Of a stretch of 64,000 bases of DNA, positions 17,904 to 26,533 are shown one piece after another. The notes under the pieces are model-generated. The model was not told the DNA's origin. It was given only the letters and a program-made list of their open reading frames with translations, and searched no databases. The position numbers and the translations under genes are program-made. The DNA is taken from assembly GCF_017814945.1 (NCBI RefSeq), contig NZ_JAGIPX010000003.1, positions 62,001 to 126,000 of the forward strand. The letters run 5' to 3'. The stretch's first letter is position 1. Each line of letters starts with the position of its first letter. Source of the stretch: Paraburkholderia sp. LEh10. GTDB taxonomy: Bacteria > Pseudomonadota > Gammaproteobacteria > Burkholderiales > Burkholderiaceae.

Positions 17904-18794
17904 ATGCTTTTCGAGGACTTCACACCCTTTCGCGTTGCGGCTGGCGAAGTCGATATTCATGGAGTCAAGGGCGGAGCAGGGCCGCCTTTGCTGTTGTTGC
18001 ACGGTCATCCGCAGAGCCATCTGATCTGGCATCGATGCGCGTCCGAACTGGCAAAGCACTTCACGGTGATCGCCACCGATTTGCGCGGCTACGGTGCGTC
18101 GGCGAAGCCGCCCAGCGACGCCACGCACGCGCCTTACTCGAAACGCGCGATGGCCGCCGACCAGGTCGCGCTGATGCGTCATTTCGGCTTCGAACGGTTT
18201 CTTGTCTGCGCGCACGATCGCGGCGCGCGGGTCGCGCACCGGATGGCGCTCGACTTCCCCGTCGCCGTCGAACGTTTGATGCTGCTCGACATCGCGCCGA
18301 CGCTCGCGATGTACGAAGCGACGGACCGCACGTTCGCCACGCTCTATTTCCACTGGTTCTTTCTGATCCAGCCGCAGCCGCTGCCCGAGACGCTGATCGA
18401 AGGAAATCCGGATGTCTATGTGGACCGCGTGATGGGCAGCCGTCACGCGGGCCTCGCGCCGTTCGCGCCCGAAGTGCTCGCGCAATACCGCGACGCATTG
18501 CGTCAGCCCGGCGCGGTCCATGCGATGTGCGAGGACTACCGCGCGTCGGCGACGATCGATCTCGATCACGACCGGGCGGACATCGAGCGCGGTCACAAGA
18601 TCGGCTGTCCGTTGCGCGTGCTGTGGGGCGCGCAAGGCGTGATCGAGCAATGCTTCGAGCCGATCGCTGAATGGCGCAAGGTCGCGCGCGATGTCAGCGG
18701 CCGCTCGCTGCCGTGCGGTCATTACATCCCGGAAGAAGCACCCGCCGAACTCGTCGCGGAAATGCTGTCCTTTTTCGAAGCCATCGAGCCTTGA
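17904..18794 (+). CDS. Alpha/beta hydrolase, haloacetate (fluoroacetate) dehalogenase-like
   Basis: The 296-residue cytosolic alpha/beta hydrolase has Asp rather than Ser as nucleophile, in AHDRGARVAHRMALD (D105). The residues described for fluoroacetate dehalogenase from Rhodopseudomonas (D110, R111, R114, D134, H155, W156, Y219, H280) all have counterparts here at a constant offset: D105, R106, R109, D129, H150, W151, Y212 and H273. His, Trp and Tyr form the halide pocket. Hydrolysis of haloacetates to glycolate is therefore plausible. Relatives with the same layout can act on other halogenated acids or be uncharacterised. It is divergent from the flavin oxidoreductase. Confidence 0.82.
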   Translation: MLFEDFTPFRVAAGEVDIHGVKGGAGPPLLLLHGHPQSHLIWHRCASELAKHFTVIATDLRGYGASAKPPSDATHAPYSKRAMAADQVALMRHFGFERFLVCAHDRGARVAHRMALDFPVAVERLMLLDIAPTLAMYEATDRTFATLYFHWFFLIQPQPLPETLIEGNPDVYVDRVMGSRHAGLAPFAPEVLAQYRDALRQPGAVHAMCEDYRASATIDLDHDRADIERGHKIGCPLRVLWGAQGVIEQCFEPIAEWRKVARDVSGRSLPCGHYIPEEAPAELVAEMLSFFEAIEP

Positions 18795-18829
18795 GCCCCG
18801 ACGCCTGACAGTGCGCGCCGCCCGTCCAC

Positions 18830-19315
18830 TCAGACGAGCGGCGGCAAGCGCCGCGGCACGGGCGTCGACTTGACGATCGCCGTGCTCGTTTCCGCTCGCT
18901 CGGTCACTTTCGACAGGATTTCGTCGAGTTGATCGATCGTTCGCAGATACAGGCGGCAGATAAAGCAATCGTCGCCCGTCACCTTGTCGCATTCGACGAA
19001 CTCGGGAATGCGCCGTATCACCTCTTCCACCAGATGCAACTGGCCGGGCAGCGGTTTTACGCGCACGATCGCCTGCAGCGTGTAGCCGAGCGCGCGCGGA
19101 TCGATCTGCACCGTGAAGCGCTCGATCACGCCTTGCGCGTCGAGACGCCGCAAGCGGTCCGCAGTCGCGGGCGCGGACAACCCGACGTTGCGCGCAAGAT
19201 CGCTGACGGGCTGGCGTGCGTCGTCGGCGAGCGCTGCGAGAAGTGCGCGGTCCGTGTCGTCGAGCGTTGCGGGCGCGGGCGTCTGCTTCGAGTGAGGAGT
19301 AAGGCGTTTCGTCAT
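18830..19315 (-). CDS. Lrp/AsnC-family transcriptional regulator
   Basis: The 161-residue protein begins with a short extension, then the Lrp-type HTH (LDDTDRALLAALADDARQPV, SDLARNVGLSAPATADRLRRL) and a C-terminal RAM ligand domain (LQAIVRVKP, VTGDDCFICRLYLRTIDQLD). It is divergent from the EamA transporter gene 113 bp away, and the common arrangement suggests it controls that exporter in response to an amino acid. An inverted pair ATCCG-cgactt-CGGAT (19369-19384) in the gap is a weak candidate site. Confidence 0.92.
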   Translation of the reverse strand: MTKRLTPHSKQTPAPATLDDTDRALLAALADDARQPVSDLARNVGLSAPATADRLRRLDAQGVIERFTVQIDPRALGYTLQAIVRVKPLPGQLHLVEEVIRRIPEFVECDKVTGDDCFICRLYLRTIDQLDEILSKVTERAETSTAIVKSTPVPRRLPPLV

Positions 19316-19428
19316 TTTGACCTTCGCTTTTTAGGTCGACCGATTGCTTCACCTCATTTTAGAGATGTATCCGCGACTTCGGATTAATTACACTGACCGG
19401 CAGATGTGACTTTTCTGGAGACCTTCAG

Positions 19429-20328
19429 ATGGGAGCAAGCAACGAAGTACGGCGCGGCGCGGTCGAGATGACGCTCGCGATGCTGATGTCGGGCACGATT
19501 GGCTGGCTCGTTGTCTCCTCGCAGCAATCGGCGCTGAACGTCGCGTTCTTCCGCTGCCTGTTCGGCGGCGCGACGCTGCTGCTGATCTGCGCGGCGCTCG
19601 GCCTGCTCAAGCGCAAGCTGTTCTCGTCGAAGGTGATCCTGCTCGCGACGCTCAGCAGCGCGGCCATCGTCGCGAACTGGGTGCTGCTGTTCGCCGCGTA
19701 CTCGCGCGCGTCGATCTCGATGGCGACGACTGTCTACAGCACGCAGCCTTTCATGCTCGTCGCGCTGGGCGCGCTGGTGTTCCGCGAGCGCGTGACGGCG
19801 TCGACGGTCGTGTGGCTGCTGATTGCGTTTGTCGGTCTCGTATTCGTCGTGAAGGTCGAGCCTGCCGTGCTCGCGGTGCCGGGGCAATATCTGCAGGGCG
19901 TCGCGTACGCGGTCGGCGCGGCGTTTCTGTACGCGGTTTCGTCGATCATCACGAAGCACTTGAAGAACACGCCGCCGCACCTTATCGCGCTGATCACCGC
20001 GACGACGGGCGTCGTCGTGCTCGGGCCGTTCGTGCAGTACGACGCGTTGCCTTCGACGGGCACGCACTGGCTGCAACTCGTCACGCTCGGCGTCGTGAAC
20101 ACGGGAATCATGTACGTGCTGTTGTACGGGGCCATCCAGAAGCTGCCGACGGCAATGACGGGCGCGCTGTCGTTCATCTACCCGGTGGTCGCGATCGTCG
20201 TGGACGGGATCGCGTTTGGTCAGAAGCTCGCCTGGATTCAGGTGCTAGGCGCGGTGCTGATCCTGCTCGCGGCGGCGGGCGTGAATCTCGGCTGGCGCAT
20301 CGTGCCGACGCGCCGTTACTCGATATAA
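19429..20328 (+). CDS. EamA/DMT-family inner-membrane exporter
   Basis: The 299-residue protein is made of ten hydrophobic helices in two EamA repeats of about 140 residues each (FFRCLFGGATLLLICAALG in the first, VNTGIMYVLLYGAIQKLPTA in the second). DMT-family proteins export amino acids, metabolites or toxic compounds. The divergent Lrp-type regulator hints at an amino acid. GGAG lies upstream of the ATG. A strong terminator lies 150 bp downstream. Confidence 0.9.
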   Translation: MGASNEVRRGAVEMTLAMLMSGTIGWLVVSSQQSALNVAFFRCLFGGATLLLICAALGLLKRKLFSSKVILLATLSSAAIVANWVLLFAAYSRASISMATTVYSTQPFMLVALGALVFRERVTASTVVWLLIAFVGLVFVVKVEPAVLAVPGQYLQGVAYAVGAAFLYAVSSIITKHLKNTPPHLIALITATTGVVVLGPFVQYDALPSTGTHWLQLVTLGVVNTGIMYVLLYGAIQKLPTAMTGALSFIYPVVAIVVDGIAFGQKLAWIQVLGAVLILLAAAGVNLGWRIVPTRRYSI

Positions 20329-20475
20329 CGGTAGTTCATACCGATAGTACGGATTCCGAATAAGGAGTGAGCGAAATTCGTCGGACGTCAAGAATCTGTA
20401 GGGAAATCACCGATGCGTCCGAAAGCTTCGCGCAGGTATCATTTCTTCGACGCTGATCACGTCAACAATAATTGC

Positions 20476-20511
20476 GCCGCTCGAACTGAAAGCCGAGCGG
20501 CTTTCTTTTTT
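20476..20511 (+). terminator. Terminator downstream of the EamA gene
   Basis: GCCGCTCG (20476-20483) pairs with CGAGCGGC (20494-20501), 10-nt loop, followed by TTTCTTTTTT. It lies between the plus-strand exporter and the minus-strand MBL gene that ends at 20564. Confidence 0.9.
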
Positions 20512-20563
20512 GTACGCCCGTTCGCGCTGGTTGTGCGTCCGCGCCTCCTCCTCGTCTGTGCCC

Positions 20564-21484
20564 TCATTCGGCGCGTGCGCTGATTTGCTCGCCGTCGAAC
20601 CGCAGCGGCCCGTTCTCGCCCGCCATGCCTTCGATCAGTTCGCGCAGCAGCGCAGGCCATGCGCTGCGCGGCTTCAGCATGGCCGCCGCCGCTCGCATCA
20701 CGCTGGCCTCGTCGATCATGCGCAACAACGTTTCGAAAGACAGCACGCGCGCGTCGAGCAGCTTGAACACGATCAACACCTTGAGCGCATTACGGGCATT
20801 GTGCGCGGGATCGGCGCGCAGCCATGCGACGCGGGACATCGCGCGGTCGAGTGCCGCGTTGACGCCGGAAAACGGCGCGCCGTGGCCGGGAATGACCGTC
20901 TTCACGGCGAGCGTGCCGATCAGTTCGAGCACGGCCTGTTGCTCGGCAAAGCCGCTTTCGCCTTCCAGTTCGGGAAAGATCACGCCGAAGCCGTTTTCCC
21001 ACAGCGCGTCCGCGCTGATCAGCAGTTGTTGTTCGGCGCAGTAGAGCATCAGTGAATGCGGGTCATGTCCCGGCGCGCCGAGCACTTCCCAATCGAGGGC
21101 GCCCAGTGTGAGATGTGCTCCCGGTGCGATCGTGTCCGAAAATGCGAAACGTTCGCAGTATTGGCCCGTCGCGCGAAACGTCAGGCGCGTCTCATCCCAT
21201 TCACGCACCGCCTGCGCTTCCGTCGACGGAATCAGCGTCCGGCACGGCCATGTTGCTTGCAGCAGCGCGTTGCCGCCGCAGTGGTCCGAATGCAGATGCG
21301 TGTTGACGATCAGATCGAGCGGCCTCGCGCCGAGCGCATGCCGAACGAGCGCTGCCGTCTGCGCCGCATGCGTAGCGTAGCCGGTATCGACGAGCGCGGC
21401 GCGCGCGTCGTCGATCAGCAGCACGTTGTTCGACGACAACCAGCCGCGTTCGAACACGCGTACTGAGCGAGGCAGCGCGATCAT
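20564..21484 (-). CDS. MBL-fold metallo-hydrolase
   Basis: The 306-residue protein has the metallo-beta-lactamase metal motif THLHSDHCGGN (H63, H65, D67, H68), a later His in VLGAPGHDPHSLMLY and another in KTVIPGHGAPF. These suit a di-zinc hydrolase of the glyoxalase II/SoxH-like group with an added C-terminal helical region. The substrate is unknown; the acyl-CoA hydratase-like partner suggests a thioester. Its start overlaps the stop of the maoC gene as ATGA, making it the last gene of the ybaK/DUF1289/maoC/MBL operon. Confidence 0.87.
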   Translation of the reverse strand: MIALPRSVRVFERGWLSSNNVLLIDDARAALVDTGYATHAAQTAALVRHALGARPLDLIVNTHLHSDHCGGNALLQATWPCRTLIPSTEAQAVREWDETRLTFRATGQYCERFAFSDTIAPGAHLTLGALDWEVLGAPGHDPHSLMLYCAEQQLLISADALWENGFGVIFPELEGESGFAEQQAVLELIGTLAVKTVIPGHGAPFSGVNAALDRAMSRVAWLRADPAHNARNALKVLIVFKLLDARVLSFETLLRMIDEASVMRAAAAMLKPRSAWPALLRELIEGMAGENGPLRFDGEQISARAE

Positions 21485-21939
21485 GTCCGGCCTTTTGGTT
21501 CGATGCCGGGCTTGGGCATGACGAGTATCGTCGACTTGCCGAGCAGCACCGTTTCAGAGCGCTGATTGAAGGCGCTGCCTTCGAGTTGCGTCAGGTCGCC
21601 GTTGAGGCTCGCTTTCCAGAACGCGCCGATGACGCGCCACGTAAAGGTCAGCGTATCGCCGCTGTGCACGGCTTTTTTTAGCTTGATGTCGAACTCGAGG
21701 CCGAGCGGCTGCGCATAGGTGGAGAAATGCGTGGCGAGCAGCGCCATGAAGTGTGCGGTGGGCTGCGTGCCGGAGGCGATCAGGCCACGGAAGCGGCTTT
21801 GCGCGGCGTATTCGTCATCGTGATGCAGCGGGTTCAGATCGTTGACGATCGTCGCGAACGACTTGATCGAATCCGCGGACAAGCTCAGCGTCGTGCCGAA
21901 CGTTTCACCGACCGTGACGACGCGCGGCGGCGTATTCAT
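21481..21939 (-). CDS. MaoC-like hot-dog dehydratase/thioesterase-fold protein
   Basis: The 152-residue protein has the hydratase-2 signature: IVNDLNPLHHDDEYAAQSRF with the catalytic-type Asp and His, then GLIASGTQPTAHFMALLATH. MaoC proteins hydrate trans-2-enoyl-CoA to (R)-3-hydroxyacyl-CoA or act as related thioester enzymes. The start at 21939 has GAGGAGA upstream; the long frame to 22107 overlaps the DUF1289 gene and is rejected. It overlaps both neighbours by 4 bp (ATGA). Confidence 0.87.
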   Translation of the reverse strand: MNTPPRVVTVGETFGTTLSLSADSIKSFATIVNDLNPLHHDDEYAAQSRFRGLIASGTQPTAHFMALLATHFSTYAQPLGLEFDIKLKKAVHSGDTLTFTWRVIGAFWKASLNGDLTQLEGSAFNQRSETVLLGKSTILVMPKPGIEPKGRT

Positions 21940-22193
21940 TTGCTCTCCTCGCGACGTTGTTGCCTGGCCATCAGGTCGGCGTGACGCTTTTCGATTTCTT
22001 CCCAGATCGCGCGTTTGGCCGCGTCGTCGAACGACGACCAGTTCGCGATTTCGTCGATCGTGCGCAGGCAGCCGTCGCACAAGCCTGTCGCCGGGTCCAT
22101 CCGGCACACGTTGATGCAGGGCGATGGAACGGGCGCGTTGCGTTGCGCCGTGTCGTGTGCAGCGTCTTGCGCGCGGACGGTGTCGGCCGTCAT
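21936..22193 (-). CDS. DUF1289 small cysteine protein
   Basis: The 85-residue protein contains the DUF1289 core, SPCINVCRMDPATGLCDGC, with four cysteines in a C-x3-C, C-x2-C pattern suited to a metal or Fe-S site. A helical segment with EIANW follows. The function is unknown. It is the second gene of a four-gene operon joined by ATGA overlaps on both sides. Confidence 0.87.
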   Translation of the reverse strand: MTADTVRAQDAAHDTAQRNAPVPSPCINVCRMDPATGLCDGCLRTIDEIANWSSFDDAAKRAIWEEIEKRHADLMARQQRREESK

Positions 22194-22720
22194 GCCGTCT
22201 CGCGCAACGCTACATCGACGATCGGCGCGCCCGTCAGCGTGGCCAGTTCCTGCGGCGTCAGATTGAACACGGCATGCGGATGACCGGCGGCGGCCCACAG
22301 ACTGCCGAGCGTGAACAGGTCGGCGTCGATCAGCGTGACGGGCGGTGTCGCGTGGCCGATCGGGCACACGCCGCCGATTGCATAGCCTGTTTTCTCGCGC
22401 ACGAATCGTGCGTCCGCGCGCGCGACGTCGCCGACCTGCGCAGCGACCTTCTTTTCATCGACGCGATTCGCGCCGCTCGCGATGATCAGCACGGGTGCAT
22501 CGTCTTCGCGGCGGCGAAACAGGATCGACTTCGCGATCTGCGCGATCGAGCAGCCGAGTCCCGCCGCCGCTTCCGCCGATGTCTTGCCCGTTTCCGGCAG
22601 CATCACGATTTGCCCGGCGTGGCCGCGTTCGCGCAGCAGCAGCGCGACGCGGCGCGCCGAGTCCGGCAGCGAATCGAGATCGGGCGTCTGAGGAGTCTGA
22701 ACCGTTGCGTTGTCCGTCAT
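22190..22720 (-). CDS. YbaK/EbsC-type aminoacyl-tRNA deacylase
   Basis: The 176-residue protein has the YbaK/ProX editing fold: IAKSILFRRREDDAPVLIIA with the catalytic-type Lys, VDEKKVAAQVG, and GYAIGGVCPIGH near the active-site Gly and Pro loop. It should hydrolyse mischarged tRNA such as Cys- or Ala-tRNA(Pro) in trans. The ATG at 22720 with AGGAAACAGG upstream was chosen over an upstream frame running into the next gene. It heads the four-gene operon. Confidence 0.87.
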   Translation of the reverse strand: MTDNATVQTPQTPDLDSLPDSARRVALLLRERGHAGQIVMLPETGKTSAEAAAGLGCSIAQIAKSILFRRREDDAPVLIIASGANRVDEKKVAAQVGDVARADARFVREKTGYAIGGVCPIGHATPPVTLIDADLFTLGSLWAAAGHPHAVFNLTPQELATLTGAPIVDVALRETA

Positions 22721-22754
22721 GTCCTGTTTCCTGTGAAGCTGGTTGCGCGCTACA

Positions 22755-23681
22755 TCACACGCAAGTGTTTTTTTCGCTGCGTGCCTTCGCCAGCAGCGCC
22801 TTCCCGGCGCGCGAGACGTTTGGCCTGCCGATCGACGTCGAGATGAAATCACCGATCTCGACGACTTGCGCGAGATCGACGCCCGTTTCGATGCCGAGGC
22901 CGTCCATCAGATACAGCACGTCTTCCGTCGCGACATTGCCCGTCGCGCCCTTTGCATACGGGCAGCCGCCGAGTCCCGCCACCGACGCGTGAAAAATTTC
23001 GATGCCTTCCTGCAGCGCGGCGTAGATGTTCGCGAGCGCCTGCCCGTACGTATCGTGGAAGTGGCCCGACAGACGTTCGCGCGGAAACACCTGCGTGACG
23101 GCCGCGAACACTTCGCGCGTGCGCTTCGGCGTGCCGACGCCGATGGTGTCCGCGATATCGATCTCGTCACAGCCGAGCGCGGCGAAACGCTCGACGACAT
23201 CGACCACGGAAGCCACGGGCACTTCGCCCTGATACGGGCAGCCGAGCGAGCACGACACGCTGCCGCGCACGCGCACGCTTTTGTCTTTCGCGGCTTGCAC
23301 GACGGGCACGAAGCGCTCGATGCTCTCCGCAATGCTGCAATTGATGTTCTTTTGCGAGAACGCTTCGCTGGCGGCGCCGAAGATGACGATCTCATCGGCG
23401 TGCGCTGCAACGGCGCCTTCGAAGCCACGCAGGTTTGGCGTCAGCACCGAGTAAATCGTACCCGGGCGGCGCTCGATGCCCGCCATCACGTCGGTGCCGT
23501 CGGCCATTTGCGGCACCCATTTCGGCGACACGAACGAGGCCGCTTCGACGTTCCGGAATCCCGCCGCCGACAGGCGATTGATCAACTCGATCTTGATTGC
23601 CGTCGGCACGAAGTCTTTTTCGTTTTGCAGTCCGTCGCGCGGACCGACCTCGACGATCTTTACTGCTTGTGGCATGGCCAT
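22755..23681 (-). CDS. Hydroxymethylglutaryl-CoA lyase
   Basis: The 308-residue TIM-barrel enzyme has the HMG-CoA lyase signatures: EVGPRDGLQNEKDFVP (catalytic Arg-Asp at 15-16), SGHFHDTYGQALANI with metal-binding His residues, and the GLGGCPYAKGATGNV loop with the reactive Cys. It cleaves 3-hydroxy-3-methylglutaryl-CoA to acetoacetate and acetyl-CoA, the last step of leucine breakdown. AGGAGA lies upstream of the ATG at 23681. It is followed on the same strand by the hydrolase operon 34 bp away. Confidence 0.92.
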   Translation of the reverse strand: MAMPQAVKIVEVGPRDGLQNEKDFVPTAIKIELINRLSAAGFRNVEAASFVSPKWVPQMADGTDVMAGIERRPGTIYSVLTPNLRGFEGAVAAHADEIVIFGAASEAFSQKNINCSIAESIERFVPVVQAAKDKSVRVRGSVSCSLGCPYQGEVPVASVVDVVERFAALGCDEIDIADTIGVGTPKRTREVFAAVTQVFPRERLSGHFHDTYGQALANIYAALQEGIEIFHASVAGLGGCPYAKGATGNVATEDVLYLMDGLGIETGVDLAQVVEIGDFISTSIGRPNVSRAGKALLAKARSEKNTCV

Positions 23682-23742
23682 GTATTGTCTCCTGCCGCGT
23701 AATGCGGCCTGTCTTGCTTCCTGCTTCGTACCGTACGCGTGT

Positions 23743-24693
23743 TCAATATCCGCGCGCGATGTCGACGATTCCGCCAATCCGCTCGCCGCGCGCAAGCGCG
23801 ACGATTTTCTGCGCAATCTGCACGACGCTTTCCTCGCGCAACGTCAGCGCGGAAACATGCGGTGTGATCGAGATGCGCGGATGCTTCCAGAACGGATGAT
23901 GCTGCCGTAGTGGTTCGTCGGTGAATACGTCGAGCGTGGCTGCTGAAATCTGGCCTTGCTCGAGTGCGTCGAGCAGATCCTGCTCGACGAGATGCGCACC
24001 ACGCGCGATGTTGATCAGGTAGGCGCCGCGCGCGAGCTTCGACAGGCTGCGCTTGTCGAGTATGCCGTGAGTATCGGGCGTATGCGGCAGCAGATTGACG
24101 AGCACCTTGAGGCCATTGGCGAACGCATCGAATTGCGTGTCGTGCGGCAGGCCCGCGAACGTCACGACGCCGTCGATCTCGCGCGCGCTGCGACTGAACC
24201 CGCGCACTGGAAAGCCGAGCGACACGAGCGATTTCGCCACATGCGCGCCGAGCACGCCGAGACCCAGTATGCCGATCGTGAACGTCTCGCGCGGATGCGG
24301 TTCGAGCACATGCCAGCGCTGCTGTGCCTGCTGCAGATCGTATTCGTCGAAGCGGCGCATGTAGCGCAACACGGCATGCGTCACGTACTCGGCCATCTGC
24401 TGCGCCATGCCCGTGTCTTCCAGGCGCACGAGTTGCGCATTGCGCGGCAGCGTGCCGGGATGCTCGCGTTCGAGCGCGAGAATGGCGTCGACGCCCGCGC
24501 CCAGATTGAAGATAGCGCGCAGACCGTCGCGGCCGGCGAGCATGTCGCGCGGCGGACGCCAGACGATTGCGATATCGGCAGGGGCGTCGTCGCCCGGTTG
24601 CCACTCGCGCAGGTCGGCTTCGGGCAGCGCGCGCGACAGGTCGCGCAGCCAGTCGGCGGCGTCAGATTGCGGTGTGTAGAACAGGACTTTCAT
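23743..24693 (-). CDS. D-2-hydroxyacid dehydrogenase (glyoxylate/hydroxypyruvate reductase A-like)
   Basis: The 316-residue NAD(P)-dependent enzyme has a Rossmann motif TIGILGLGVLGAHVAKSL, the catalytic Arg in INIARGAHLVEQDLLDAL and the Glu and His in the C-terminal lobe (HPRISITPHVSALT). It resembles GhrA, which reduces glyoxylate and hydroxypyruvate with NADPH. The ATG at 24693 is used; a GTG at 24720 would overlap the preceding VOC gene by four bases and is a possible alternative. Confidence 0.87.
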   Translation of the reverse strand: MKVLFYTPQSDAADWLRDLSRALPEADLREWQPGDDAPADIAIVWRPPRDMLAGRDGLRAIFNLGAGVDAILALEREHPGTLPRNAQLVRLEDTGMAQQMAEYVTHAVLRYMRRFDEYDLQQAQQRWHVLEPHPRETFTIGILGLGVLGAHVAKSLVSLGFPVRGFSRSAREIDGVVTFAGLPHDTQFDAFANGLKVLVNLLPHTPDTHGILDKRSLSKLARGAYLINIARGAHLVEQDLLDALEQGQISAATLDVFTDEPLRQHHPFWKHPRISITPHVSALTLREESVVQIAQKIVALARGERIGGIVDIARGY

Positions 24694-24716
24694 GCGTGGT
24701 CGGTTGTGCGTTGCCG

Positions 24717-25163
24717 TCACTTCGCGAAGAGTCGGCTAATGTCGGCGAAAGCCTTGAATTCGAGCGCGTTGCCGCACGGGTCGAGGAAGAACATCGTCGC
24801 CTGCTCGCCGACTTCGCCCTTGAAGCGGAGATGCGGTTCGATGATGAACTTCGTACCCGCCGCGCGAAGCTTCTCTGCGAGCGCGTGCCAGTCGTCCATC
24901 GTCAGCACGACGCCGAAGTGGCGTACGGGCACGTTGTCGCCGTCCACCTGGTTGACGCTCCTGTGTCCCGCGTCTTCCGGCGACAGATGCGCGACCAGTT
25001 GATGGCCGAAGAAGTCGAAGTCGACCCATTCCGGTGAACTGCGGCCTTCCGGGCAGCCGAGCAAATCGCCGTAGAACGCGCGCGCATTGGCGAGGCTGGT
25101 GACTGGGAACGCCAGATGAAAGGGCTGCAGCGCACGTGGCGTTGCGGACGACGTCTGCGACAT
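24717..25163 (-). CDS. VOC-family (glyoxalase/dioxygenase superfamily) protein
   Basis: The 148-residue protein has paired beta-alpha-beta VOC modules: [20 protein letters not shown] with a metal-type His, [12 protein letters not shown] and [15 protein letters not shown] with the terminal metal-type Glu. The metal triad suggests an active enzyme on an unknown substrate. GGAG at eight bases before the ATG at 25163 supports that start over 25193. It lies 24 bp upstream of the ghrA-like gene and is probably cotranscribed. Confidence 0.83.
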   Translation of the reverse strand: MSQTSSATPRALQPFHLAFPVTSLANARAFYGDLLGCPEGRSSPEWVDFDFFGHQLVAHLSPEDAGHRSVNQVDGDNVPVRHFGVVLTMDDWHALAEKLRAAGTKFIIEPHLRFKGEVGEQATMFFLDPCGNALEFKAFADISRLFAK

Positions 25164-25365
25164 GAGGCCACTCCATTTATGGATAGGCTTCATTCTACTT
25201 TTTCGCCGCCGTTCGCGGGCGGTCGACCCGCCACGACGCGCCGGGCACGGGGCTCAGCAAACACGCGCACAGGCGGGCCGATATGCAAAGCACGAAAAAT
25301 TGGTTCAAGCCGCATGCCGCCCACGCGACAATGATTTCCCGTTTCCCGCAGCGAGGAAAAGAATC

Positions 25366-25968
25366 ATGTTTTCGTGCACCCAGTCGATCTGGCCGCCGCG
25401 GCTCGTGACCGTTCCGGGCTTGCACGGCAGCGAAGGCGCTCACTGGCAGAGCTGGCTCGAGCGTCAGTTTGCGCGTTCATTGCGCGTCGAGCAGGCGGAC
25501 TGGGATGCGCCCAATCTCGCGCAATGGGCGCAAGCCGTGCGTGATCTGATGGCGAAAGAGCGCGGGCCGTTCGTGCTCGCCGCTCACAGCTTCGGGTGCC
25601 TGGCTACCGCGCATGCATTGCAGCAAGGCGTGCGCGCGGCGGATATCGCCGGCGTGCTGTTCGTCGCGCCGGCCAGCCCGAAGAAGTTCGAGTTCGCGGG
25701 CGCTTTCCATGCACACCGCCTAGGTGTGCCGTCGATTCTGATCGGCAGCGAGACCGACCCATGGATGCCGCTTGCCGGTGCGCGTGAGCTTGCGAGGCGA
25801 CTAGGCAGCGCATTCGTGAATCTGGGCGACGCGGGACATATCAACACGGCGGCAGGCTACGGACCATGGCCGCGCGCGAAATACTTCGTGGATACACTTG
25901 CTCATTGCGCTGCGCCGCTGCGATTTCGCGATGAGTCGCCGGAACTGGACCTGCAGGCCTCCTTCTGA
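25366..25968 (+). CDS. RBBP9/YdeN-family alpha/beta hydrolase
   Basis: The 200-residue protein fits the short serine-hydrolase family: VTVPGLHGSEGAHWQSWLE near the N-terminus, nucleophile Ser in LAAHSFGCLA, acidic residue in GSETDPWMPL and catalytic His in GDAGHINTAAGYG. It is a cytosolic esterase of unknown substrate. GAGGA precedes the ATG at 25366; an upstream frame to 25162 lies opposite the VOC gene start and is rejected. It is divergent from the VOC gene and converges on the small coiled-coil gene. Confidence 0.85.
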   Translation: MFSCTQSIWPPRLVTVPGLHGSEGAHWQSWLERQFARSLRVEQADWDAPNLAQWAQAVRDLMAKERGPFVLAAHSFGCLATAHALQQGVRAADIAGVLFVAPASPKKFEFAGAFHAHRLGVPSILIGSETDPWMPLAGARELARRLGSAFVNLGDAGHINTAAGYGPWPRAKYFVDTLAHCAAPLRFRDESPELDLQASF

Positions 25969-26012
25969 GTGCGCGATGCAAGACTGAGCGCCGCAACGCG
26001 ACGCGGCGGCTC

Positions 26013-26255
26013 TCAGATCCATTGAAAGCCCTTCGCCAGGATGCCGACGAGCGCGAAGTTGGCCGCCCACAACAAACGGAACTCAGTGCGCATGGCGCTT
26101 TCGAGCGCGGCGAAACGCGAGTCCATCTTTGCTTCGATTTTTGCTTCGAACTGCCGGAAGCGTTCATCCACATAGTTCTTCAACTCGCGCACTTCGCGCT
26201 TGAGGTCCTCGAGGTCCTGGAGAATGTGTTCGATCGTGGTTTCGGCGCGGGTCAT
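26013..26255 (-). CDS. Small coiled-coil protein with C-terminal membrane helix
   Basis: This 80-residue product is almost entirely a charged amphipathic helix (LKREVRELKNYVDERFRQFE and onward), ending in a hydrophobic stretch LLWAANFALVGILAKGF near the C-terminus. It looks like a tail-anchored inner-membrane protein. The start at 26255 has GGAGG five bases upstream; in-frame ATGs at 26267 and 26348 lack one. No family is recognised with certainty; short coiled-coil proteins of phage or DUF1640-like type look similar. A bulged GC hairpin (about 25984-26014) overlaps its end. Confidence 0.6.
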   Translation of the reverse strand: MTRAETTIEHILQDLEDLKREVRELKNYVDERFRQFEAKIEAKMDSRFAALESAMRTEFRLLWAANFALVGILAKGFQWI

Positions 26256-26533
26256 TCGTGCCTCCATGTTGAGACCGCCATGAATCAGCCGAAGCGCGTG
26301 GAAGCGGCGCTTCGCCAGAGGTTTTTCCATCATTTCCATTTGCACCATCCTATGCAATTTCCTTCCTAAGCTGGGGACTGTTTGATCAGAACCTCGACAG
26401 ATAGACGCGTGCAACCCGCGCCGCTACGCGACCTTGCATCACTCGCGAGCGATGCCATGAACCGATCGTACGCGTGATCGATATGTCAGAACACCTGGCC
26501 GGAAGGCATAGGACATCTTCTCAATGCCGCCAG

